Below, piece by piece: positions 1-7,055 of a DNA stretch of 13,254 nt (position 1 is its first letter; the number at the start of each line of letters is the position of its first letter). Below the pieces are notes generated by a model. It worked only from the letters and a program-made list of their open reading frames with translations. It ran no database searches and was not told the origin of the DNA. The DNA comes from an uncultured Faecalibacterium sp. (GTDB taxonomy: Bacteria > Bacillota > Clostridia > Oscillospirales > Ruminococcaceae): assembly GCA_934525845.1 (NCBI GenBank), contig CAKSZS010000049.1, forward strand, positions 1-13,254, in the 5' to 3' direction. The translations under genes were made by a program, and so were the position numbers.

Positions 1-1127
<1,127 letters not shown>

Positions 1128-1159
1128 AGGTTCCTCCTATGTGGTTCTCTTCAAGAAGG

Positions 1160-1260
1160 CGGTGCAAAGCACCGGATGAGGGGTATTTAAGGATAACTGC
1201 TGCTTGCCCGCGCCCTCATCCGTCACCTTCGGTGACAGCTTCCCCCGTCCGGGGGGAGCC
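1160..1260. repeat. Hairpin-rich dispersed repeat between activase and dehydratase genes
   Basis: Four inverted repeats are packed into about 100 bases. CGGTGC/GCACCG pairs 1160-1165 with 1169-1174. A perfect 10-base pair CGGATGAGGG/CCCTCATCCG joins 1173-1182 to 1213-1222. GTCACC/GGTGAC pairs 1222-1227 with 1231-1236. GCTTCCCCC/GGGGGGAGC pairs 1238-1246 with 1251-1259 around a GTCC loop. No T-run follows on the minus strand, so it is not a standard terminator for the activase gene. The CCTCATCCGTCACC...GGTGAC...CCCCC pattern resembles a short non-coding repeat that I recall as common in Faecalibacterium-type genomes. That identity is from memory and was not tested here. Confidence 0.6.
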
Positions 1261-1283
1261 TTTTGCCCAGCCGTAAGTTCTTC

Positions 1284-4223
1284 TTATTTTGCCTTTTCCT
1301 CGGCCACTTCGTCGCGCTCATCCAGAGCAGCGAACAGACTGCGCAGGCGGATGTTCACCGCGCCCAGGTTGGTGATCTCGTCGATCTTCAGCTGGGTGTA
1401 GAGTTTGCTGCCCTCCTGCAGGATCTCGCGGGTCTCGTCGGTGGTGATGGCGTCCACACCACAGCCGAAGGACACCAGCTGCACCAGGTCCATATCCTTC
1501 TGGGTGGTGCAGTACTTGGCGGCGGCATACAGACGGCTGTGGTAGGTCCACTGGTTCAGCACGCTGGTGGGGAACTTTTCCACCCGGTTCGAGATGCTGT
1601 CCTCGGTGACCACGGCGGCCCCGTGGCGGGTGATCAGGCGGTCGATGCCGTGGTTGACCTCCGGGTCCACATGATACGGACGGCCTGCCAGCACGATGAT
1701 GCGCTTGCCCTGACGGCGGGCTTCATCGATGATCTCGCTGCCCTTGACGCGAATCTTTGCCATGTGGGATTCGTACTCGGCGTAGGCAGCATCGGCAGCG
1801 GCCTGCACTTCCTTCTCGGAGATGCCGCCGAAATACTTGGGCAACACATCCTTCGCCATCTTGTGCACGAAGTCCTTGGGGCGGTGGATGCCCACATAAT
1901 CATAGATGAACTTCTTCCCTTCCAGCTCCGGGCAGTTGCCGGCCAGAACTTCGGGATAGTAAGCCACCACGGGGCAGTTGTAGTGGTTGTCACCCAGGCC
2001 CTCGTCCACGTTGTAGGTCAGGCAGGGGTAGAAGATGGCGTCCAGCTGCATCTGGCTCAAAGCCTTGATGTGGCCGTGGCTCAGCTTGGCCGGGAAGCAG
2101 GCCGTATCGCTGGGGATGGTGGCCTGTCCGGCCAGATACAGGCCGCGGCTGGATACCGGGCTGGTGTGCACGGCAAAGCCCAGCTTGGTCCAGAACGCCC
2201 ACCAGAAGGGCAGCAGCTCGTAGAAGCCCAGGCACAGCGGAATGCCGATGGAGCCGCGCTTGCCGGGCACCGGCTTATAGCTGGCCAACAGCTCCTGCTT
2301 GTAGGCATACAGGTTCAGGCTGTCGTCCGCGCTCTTGCCGGTCACGGGCTTATCACAGCGGTTGCCGGAGATGTACTTGCGGCCGTCCGCAAAGGTGTTG
2401 ACGGTCAGCTGGCAATGGTTGCCGCACCCGCCGCACTTGACGCTGACCACCTTCTGCTCGAAGGCTTCCAGTTCAGCCTGGCTCATCATGGCGGAAGTCT
2501 CGCGGTGAGCCTTCTGGCTCTGGCGCAGGCCGTACAGCGCGGCACCGTAAGCGCCCATCAGACCGGCAATGTCCGGGCGGATGACCTCCACGCCCATTTC
2601 CTTTTCAAAGGCACGGAGCACGGCCTCATTGTAAAAGGTGCCGCCCTGCACCACGATCTTGCGGCCCAGCTCTTCGGGGCTGGATGCGCGGATGACCTTG
2701 TACAGCGCATTCTTGACCACGCTGATGGACAGACCAGCGGAGATGTTCTCGATGCTGGCACCGTCCTTCTGGGCCTGCTTCACCGAGCTGTTCATGAACA
2801 CGGTGCAGCGGCTGCCCAGGTCCACCGGGCGGTCCGCGAACAGACCCAGCGCGGCGAATTCCTTCACGTCATAGCCCAAAGCCTGGGCAAAGGTCTGCAG
2901 AAAGCTGCCGCAGCCGGAGGAGCAGGCTTCGTTCAGGAAGATGTTGCTGATGGCCCCATCTTCGATCTTGAAACACTTCATATCCTGGCCGCCGATGTCG
3001 ATGATGAAGTCCACGTCCGGCATGAAGTACTTGGCGGCGGTAAAGTGCGCCACCGTTTCCACCAGGCCGTAGTCACAGCGGAAGGCATTCTTGACCAGCT
3101 CTTCGCCGTAGCCGGTGGTGGTCACGCTGGCCACCTGCAGGCCGGGATGCTCCTGATAAATTTTGAGCAGCTGTTCCCGGATCAGGGGCAGCGGATTGCC
3201 CAGGTTGGGCTGATAGTTGGTGTACAAAATCTGGCTCTTCTCGTCCACGACCACCAGCTTGACGGTGGTGGAGCCGGAGTCGATGCCGATGTGCACCGGG
3301 CCGCACTCCGCGCTGAAGGGCACACGGGGCACGCTGTGGGACATATGACGGGCATGGAACGCCTCGTACTCTTCCTTGCTGGCGAAAAGCGGCGGCTCGC
3401 TGGCGTAGGTGGCGGTGGCGGCGTACTTGTCCAGCGCGTCGGCCACCTCGGACAGGACGAACGCCTTGTCCGCATAGAGAGCCGCACCCAGCGCCACATA
3501 CAGCAAGCTGTTTTCCGGGCAGGTGCCGGTGACGCTCAGTGCTTCGTCAAAGCTCTTGCGCAGAACCGTGCTGAAGGTCAGCGGCCCACCCAGATACAGG
3601 ATATTGCCCTTGATGGGGCGTCCCTGTGCCAGACCGGCAATGGTCTGGTTGACCACCGCCTTATAAATGCTGGCCGCAATGTCCTCGGTACGGGCACCCT
3701 GGTTGATGAGGGGCTGCACATCGCTCTTGGCAAACACACCGCACCGGGACGCGATGGTGTAGGTGCGCTGAGCCTGTTCCGCCGCCTTGTTCATCTCGTC
3801 GGCGCTCATCTTCAGCAGGGTGGCCATCTGGTCGATGAATGCACCGGTGCCGCCGGCACAGCTGCCGTTCATGCGCACCTCGGTGCCGTTGGTCAGGAAC
3901 AGGATCTTGGCATCCTCACCGCCCAGCTCAATAACGCAGTCCGTTTCCGGCACAAAGCGCTTGACCGCCACACGGGTGGAGAACACCTCCTGCACGAAAG
4001 GCACCCCGCAGCTGTCGGCCAGGCCCATGCCCGCCGAACCGGAAATGCTCAGCAGTGCCTTCTGACCGTGCAGCTGCTCGGCATCGATGCGGCGCAGAAG
4101 CTCCTGCGCCTTTTCCAGAATATGACTGTAATGACGTTCGTATGTAGAATACAGCAGCGTATCATGTTCATCCAGCACCACACATTTGATGGTGGTGCTG
4201 CCGATGTCAAGACCTACTCTCAC
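1284..4223 (-). CDS. Acyl-CoA dehydratase activase with two BcrAD/BadFG modules plus DUF2229 region
   Basis: 979 residues, GTG start at 4223 chosen because AGGAGG lies at 4233-4238 and translation opens directly with the ASKHA nucleotide-binding motif VGLDIGSTTIK (3-13). Module 1 (about 1-260) has ELGGEDAKI (99-107), NGSCAGGTGAF (119-129) and SRCGVFAKSD (159-168). Cys122 and Cys161 correspond to the cysteines that hold the subunit-bridging [4Fe-4S] cluster in HgdC-type activators. Module 2 (about 310-565) repeats this with IGIDSGSTTVK (312-322), DIGGQD (409-414), EACSSGCGSF (432-441) and SRCTVF (471-476). A DUF2229-type region follows, with CGGCGNHC (597-604) and RCDKPV (622-627). Family knowledge: ATP hydrolysis drives low-potential electron transfer to a partner dehydratase; the next gene downstream supplies that partner-like domain. 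The normally fused C-terminal part is missing here and is encoded separately. The physiological substrate is unknown. Confidence 0.92.
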   Translation of the reverse strand: MRVGLDIGSTTIKCVVLDEHDTLLYSTYERHYSHILEKAQELLRRIDAEQLHGQKALLSISGSAGMGLADSCGVPFVQEVFSTRVAVKRFVPETDCVIELGGEDAKILFLTNGTEVRMNGSCAGGTGAFIDQMATLLKMSADEMNKAAEQAQRTYTIASRCGVFAKSDVQPLINQGARTEDIAASIYKAVVNQTIAGLAQGRPIKGNILYLGGPLTFSTVLRKSFDEALSVTGTCPENSLLYVALGAALYADKAFVLSEVADALDKYAATATYASEPPLFASKEEYEAFHARHMSHSVPRVPFSAECGPVHIGIDSGSTTVKLVVVDEKSQILYTNYQPNLGNPLPLIREQLLKIYQEHPGLQVASVTTTGYGEELVKNAFRCDYGLVETVAHFTAAKYFMPDVDFIIDIGGQDMKCFKIEDGAISNIFLNEACSSGCGSFLQTFAQALGYDVKEFAALGLFADRPVDLGSRCTVFMNSSVKQAQKDGASIENISAGLSISVVKNALYKVIRASSPEELGRKIVVQGGTFYNEAVLRAFEKEMGVEVIRPDIAGLMGAYGAALYGLRQSQKAHRETSAMMSQAELEAFEQKVVSVKCGGCGNHCQLTVNTFADGRKYISGNRCDKPVTGKSADDSLNLYAYKQELLASYKPVPGKRGSIGIPLCLGFYELLPFWWAFWTKLGFAVHTSPVSSRGLYLAGQATIPSDTACFPAKLSHGHIKALSQMQLDAIFYPCLTYNVDEGLGDNHYNCPVVAYYPEVLAGNCPELEGKKFIYDYVGIHRPKDFVHKMAKDVLPKYFGGISEKEVQAAADAAYAEYESHMAKIRVKGSEIIDEARRQGKRIIVLAGRPYHVDPEVNHGIDRLITRHGAAVVTEDSISNRVEKFPTSVLNQWTYHSRLYAAAKYCTTQKDMDLVQLVSFGCGVDAITTDETREILQEGSKLYTQLKIDEITNLGAVNIRLRSLFAALDERDEVAEEKAK

Positions 4224-4341
4224 GTTGTTTTTCCTCCTAAGGACAACGAAACCGGCACTCCCGGCTTCCGTTCGCGAATTCGTTTTCTTTGCCAGAAATT
4301 AGTTTGGTAGCGAATTATTTTGTCCGTTCGCATACAAGGCC

Positions 4342-4370
4342 ATTATAACCCAAATCCCTGGGACAATCAA
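4342..4370 (-). promoter_or_regulatory. Sigma-A-type promoter of the activase/dehydratase operon
   Basis: Read on the minus strand, TTGATT (4370-4365) and a perfect TATAAT (4347-4342) are separated by 17 bases. Transcription would start near 4335, giving a leader of roughly 110 bases before the GTG at 4223. No riboswitch fold was recognised in that leader. Confidence 0.72.
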
Positions 4371-4466
4371 TCCGCTCCGTTTATTTTACACGAAAAAAAT
4401 AGTAAATTCCGGGCGATTTGTTAAACATTTTGTGAACTTTCCAAACTTTTTGTCTGCTTTTTCCAT

Positions 4467-4493
4467 CCTGCAGCAAAGAAGCTTTGCCGCAGG
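4467..4493. repeat. Isolated hairpin in the 4224-4553 intergenic region
   Basis: CCTGC (4467-4471) pairs with GCAGG (4489-4493) and GCAAAG (4473-4478) with CTTTGC (4482-4487), leaving an AAG loop and one A.C mismatch. Neither side has a T-run of terminator type. It sits between the terminator of the regulatory operon and the promoter of the activase operon; the rest of 4371-4506 is AT-rich and shows nothing else. Confidence 0.4.
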
Positions 4494-4506
4494 CTTTCCG
4501 CCGCGC

Positions 4507-4544
4507 AAAAAAGACCCGCCGTGCACCGATGTGCCCAGCGGGTC
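4507..4544 (-). terminator. Rho-independent terminator of the DUF6514/Spo0A-like/HATPase operon
   Basis: On the minus strand GACCCGC (4544-4538) pairs with GCGGGTC (4519-4513), with a smaller inner GCAC/GTGC pairing in the loop, and is followed directly by six T residues (4512-4507). It lies about 10 bases past the stop codon at 4554-4556. Confidence 0.85.
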
Positions 4545-4553
4545 TCTGCGGTT

Positions 4554-5405
4554 TTATCGTTTTTCTTCGGGCGTTTCCGTGCGCTCCGGCAGGGTCTGCA
4601 GCTCCCGTGCCAGCAGCGCCTGCAGACGGTATCGCTGCTGTTCCCTTGCGGCGCCGTCCCCGGCGTGCAGTTCTGCCGTCGGTTCCGCCGTGCTGCGTTC
4701 CACGCACAGCGGGATGGTCACCACTGCCTGGGTCCCCCGTTCCGGAGCACGCTCCACCCGCAGGCCCCAGCCCATCCGGCGGCAGGCCTCCCGGCAGAGC
4801 AGCAGCCCCAGCTGAGCGCCGCCCAAAAAGCAGCGGCGGTTTTCCAGCCAGGCCGTCTCGTCCTGCTCCGGCAGCCCGCACCCGTTATCCAGCACGGTCA
4901 GCTGCCAGAACGCTTCGCTGCGGCGCAGGAGGATCCGCACGGTTCCGCCGGCGCTGCAGGCGCACAGAGCGTTGGACAGCAGATGGAGACAGAGCAGCTC
5001 TGTATCCCCGCGGTCCGCCAGAACACGGCAGGCTGTCCAGCCGCCGTCATCCAGGATCAGCTCCACTCCGCGCTGGGTGCGGATCGGTTCCGCCTGCGTC
5101 ATGATCTGCTGCAGCAGTTCGCACAGATCCAGCGGAGAAAGTCTAGGGGCTTCCGGCTCGCGCAGATAATCCAGAACCGACATCACTTCGTTTACCGTAC
5201 GCTCCAGCTTTGCGGCCGATGCGTGGATATCCGCCACGGCCTGCCGGGATGCGCTGTCTGCACCGATGCGCACCAGATGCTGATCCAGATATTCGCAGTT
5301 GCGCCGGATCAGCCCCAGCGCATGAAAACAGGCATCCTCCACCTCCTGCTGCGGGATGGACTGGATCGTCAGGGTTTCCGGTTCCCTCTGCCGCGCTTGC
5401 TCCAT
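4554..5405 (-). CDS. Soluble HATPase (sensor histidine kinase-like) protein
   Basis: 283 residues with a GHKL/HATPase_c ATP-binding domain: N-box around HLLSNAL (141-147, Asn145), G1 box DNGCGLP (173-179) and a G2-like GGAQLGLLL (195-203), followed by RVERAPERGT (216-225). Residues about 15-82 look like the two-helix dimerisation region. His28 stands where a phospho-accepting His could be, but the usual following Glu/Asp and Pro are absent (FHALGLIRRN), so autophosphorylation is doubtful. No signal peptide or membrane segment is present, so it should be cytoplasmic. The tail (235-283) is Glu/Arg/Thr-rich and low in complexity. The start has a GGGAGG site at 5414-5419, eight bases upstream. 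It lies 24 bases after the Spo0A-like gene as the last gene of the operon and is its natural partner. It could be an orphan kinase, a phosphatase, or an ATP-binding anti-regulator. Confidence 0.8.
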   Translation of the reverse strand: MEQARQREPETLTIQSIPQQEVEDACFHALGLIRRNCEYLDQHLVRIGADSASRQAVADIHASAAKLERTVNEVMSVLDYLREPEAPRLSPLDLCELLQQIMTQAEPIRTQRGVELILDDGGWTACRVLADRGDTELLCLHLLSNALCACSAGGTVRILLRRSEAFWQLTVLDNGCGLPEQDETAWLENRRCFLGGAQLGLLLCREACRRMGWGLRVERAPERGTQAVVTIPLCVERSTAEPTAELHAGDGAAREQQRYRLQALLARELQTLPERTETPEEKR

Positions 5406-5429
5406 TCTCTACGCCTCCCAGACTGTCGA

Positions 5430-6170
5430 TTATTCCCCCGCGCTGTGGCGGGTGAGATGATTTTTGACTGCATAGATCAACTTGCCGGTGGTGGGCCGTT
5501 CCTTTTCCAGGCCGCTCTCCCGTTTGAATGCTTCCCATGGTTCCGTATTCCGGTTTTCCAGCTGATCGACCATCCGCCGGATCCCGCTGTCCACGGCTGC
5601 AACCGACACGCTGTACTGCGTGCTGACCGCCTGCAGCACTTCCTTGCGGATGGCCATCTTCTGCGGGACAGCGTACACTACGCTCACCGCGCTGGTCAGG
5701 TAACTGCAGTTGATGTCCGGCAGCTGCATTCCCCAGCTTTCGTACAGTTTCTGGCAGTCCAACTCCATCTGCTGGCCCCGCTGGCCGGGCATCCGGTAGA
5801 TCTCCCGCAGAAGGGTCTGCAGATCCACATCCTCTACATAATAAAAGTCATCGCTCGGCTCCATCCGGAGCACCGTACTGTTCCGGCGCCGGCCTTCGTC
5901 AAACAGCATCAGCAGCGGTTTGCGTTCCAGCCTGCGCAGCCGGGTCACAAATTCCAGGCTGCTCATATCCACCATCTGGCTGCACAGCACCACGATCTCA
6001 TAGCGGACGCCCTGCTGCAGTTCTTCCAGCAGCTTGCCGCCGCTCTGATAGCAGGTACATACGACCATGGAGTCCTGCTCCTGCAGGTACTGCTTCTGCA
6101 CCCGGAGTTCTTTCCGGTCATAACTCACCAGAGCGATCCGCAGCTTGTTGACCGTTCGATCACCGTCCAC
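5430..6170 (-). CDS. Spo0A-like regulator with a pseudo-receiver domain
   Basis: 246 residues. Residues about 10-125 have the length and hydrophobic strand pattern of a CheY-type receiver (LRIALVS, EIVVLC, KPLLMLF). The phosphorylation residues are gone: Ser16-Tyr17 stand in place of the acidic pair, Cys63 in place of the phospho-acceptor Asp (EIVVLCSQMVDMSSLEF), and Glu/Asp (113-114) in place of the strand-5 Lys. Residues about 140-240 match the Spo0A C-terminal DNA-binding domain, ending PTTGKLIYAVKNHL (226-239). The recognition helix reads AAVDSGIRRMV (191-201), against a typical Spo0A SRVERAIRHAI, so two base-contacting arginines are replaced. The start is GTG at 6170, overlapping the previous gene by 11 bases, which suggests coupled translation. 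Inferred role: phosphorylation-independent DNA-binding regulator, perhaps controlled by the neighbouring DUF6514-like and HATPase proteins. Confidence 0.75.
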   Translation of the reverse strand: MDGDRTVNKLRIALVSYDRKELRVQKQYLQEQDSMVVCTCYQSGGKLLEELQQGVRYEIVVLCSQMVDMSSLEFVTRLRRLERKPLLMLFDEGRRRNSTVLRMEPSDDFYYVEDVDLQTLLREIYRMPGQRGQQMELDCQKLYESWGMQLPDINCSYLTSAVSVVYAVPQKMAIRKEVLQAVSTQYSVSVAAVDSGIRRMVDQLENRNTEPWEAFKRESGLEKERPTTGKLIYAVKNHLTRHSAGE

Positions 6171-6465
6171 ACAACGCGCCGCCCTTCTGTCTGATCTGCT
6201 CTGCCGAGGTCAGTTCCTCCACCACATCCTGCCAGATCTCTGGCTGAACGCCATTCTCACACAGATAGCGCAGGATCCGGTAGCAGAACTCCGGTGCCGC
6301 TGCAACATAGCGGCTGTCCATCCGCTGCCCGCTGCCGGTACGGCACAGGGTCAGCCGACAGCCGTCTTCTCCGTCTGCATCCAGAGAATATACCAGCGTA
6401 TAAGCCTGCTGCAGTCCCTCAATGGTCGAAAAGTGCCGGATCATAGGCGAAAATGTACGTTCCAT
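6160..6465 (-). CDS. Small DUF6514-like protein, first gene of the regulatory operon
   Basis: 101 residues, soluble, without signal peptide or membrane helix. It starts at an ATG with a strong AGGAGG at 6473-6478, seven bases away. The pattern (Y-x-L-V-Y strand near residues 22-27, basic centre, then a helix ending YLCENGVQPEIWQDVVEEL at about 67-85) resembles the DUF6514 family of Clostridia, whose members end in a similar NxVxPxHLxDVVED motif. This assignment is by recollection of the family pattern and is moderate. The stop at 6160 lies inside the start of the Spo0A-like gene. Function is unknown; its lead position and translational overlap suggest it acts with, or sets the level of, that regulator. 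Confidence 0.68.
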   Translation of the reverse strand: MERTFSPMIRHFSTIEGLQQAYTLVYSLDADGEDGCRLTLCRTGSGQRMDSRYVAAAPEFCYRILRYLCENGVQPEIWQDVVEELTSAEQIRQKGGALCGR

Positions 6466-6531
6466 AATAACTCCTCCTTGCTACAAGGGATTCCGACCGT
6501 TTCCGCGGCGTTTCCTTGTTTTTCCCTCTTT

Positions 6532-6560
6532 ATTGTATCGGGCAGAGAGGCGTTGTTCAA
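6532..6560 (-). promoter_or_regulatory. Sigma-A-type promoter of the DUF6514/Spo0A-like/HATPase operon
   Basis: On the minus strand TTGAAC (6560-6555), a 17-base spacer and TACAAT (6537-6532). Transcription should start near 6525, about 60 bases before the first ATG at 6465. Confidence 0.68.
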
Positions 6561-6933
6561 TCCCAAAAAAGCGTTTAAATGTGTCGCGCCGTTTTTCATC
6601 CATCGTTTGTGTCGTTTCGTCATTCCGACGCGACGCTTTTGCAGAGACTCCGGTTTTGCTCCGTCCCCGTCTGACGCATTTCATCTGCTGTTTCCGGTTC
6701 TTTCACCGGAAATGCAGCGTTTCCCGGCAGACCGCCGTTGTCGGCATCCAAGGGCTTTTCCGCCCTGCAGGGCTTCAGCTTTTGTCTACAATAACACGAT
6801 TCCGCCGCAAATTCAACACCTTTCCCTCATTGTCCCTCAAAAATGTGTCGGTTTTGTCTGCCGGAATGTGTCGCCGTCTTCCGGTCTTTGGGATTGTTCG
6901 GAATGCATACATAGTTTATTCACATTGATCTGA
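6561..6933. other. Non-coding divergent region with four TGTGTCG motifs
   Basis: No reading frame here looks like a protein: predicted peptides are rich in Arg, Ser, Phe and Cys and have no usable ribosome site. Directly visible are four TGTGTCG copies on the plus strand (6580-6586, 6608-6614, 6844-6850, 6867-6873), three of them inside AATGTGTCG, plus the palindrome GCCCTGCAGGGC (6762-6773). It lies upstream of both the regulatory operon (minus) and the ABC transporter (plus) and probably holds control sites for one or both. Confidence 0.5.
6691..6712. repeat. Perfect 8-base inverted repeat in the divergent intergenic region
   Basis: TTTCCGGT (6691-6698) and ACCGGAAA (6705-6712) are exact complements around a TCTTTC loop. 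No T-run follows on either strand, so an operator or RNA hairpin is more likely than a terminator. Confidence 0.45.
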
Positions 6934-6956
6934 TAGAATTTAATGGTTTTTAGAAT
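6911..6956 (+). promoter_or_regulatory. Candidate promoter region of the ABC transporter gene
   Basis: An AT-rich block upstream of the transporter contains three possible -10 elements: TAGAAT (6934-6939), TTTAAT (6939-6944) and TAGAAT (6951-6956). None has a good -35 box at the right distance (TTGATC at 6925-6930 is 20 bases from the last one). An activator-dependent promoter is possible; the exact start cannot be chosen by eye. Confidence 0.3.
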
Positions 6957-7055
6957 CTATTTTCTCCCTGGCCGGCCCTGGTTCCGGCCTGTCCGCCCGG
7001 GATGCGCCCGATCATCTCCGCATCCTTCTGCACTCCTGATCCGGAAAGGCATACT

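Noticed and set aside
1263..4310. A 1015-codon open frame on the plus strand, antisense to the activase gene
   Set aside because: It mirrors the real gene, has a composition rich in His, Gln, Val and Gly, no motifs and no ribosome site. It is open because the GC-biased codons of the true gene rarely give stops in that antisense frame.
4521..6194. A 557-codon plus-strand frame across the regulatory operon
   Set aside because: It runs antisense through two genes with clear domains and through a terminator; it has no plausible protein character.
7002..7055. An upstream in-frame ATG that would lengthen the transporter by 18 residues
   Set aside because: The added residues (MRPIISASFC onward) are not conserved in character, and the ribosome site GGAAAGG fits the ATG at 7056.
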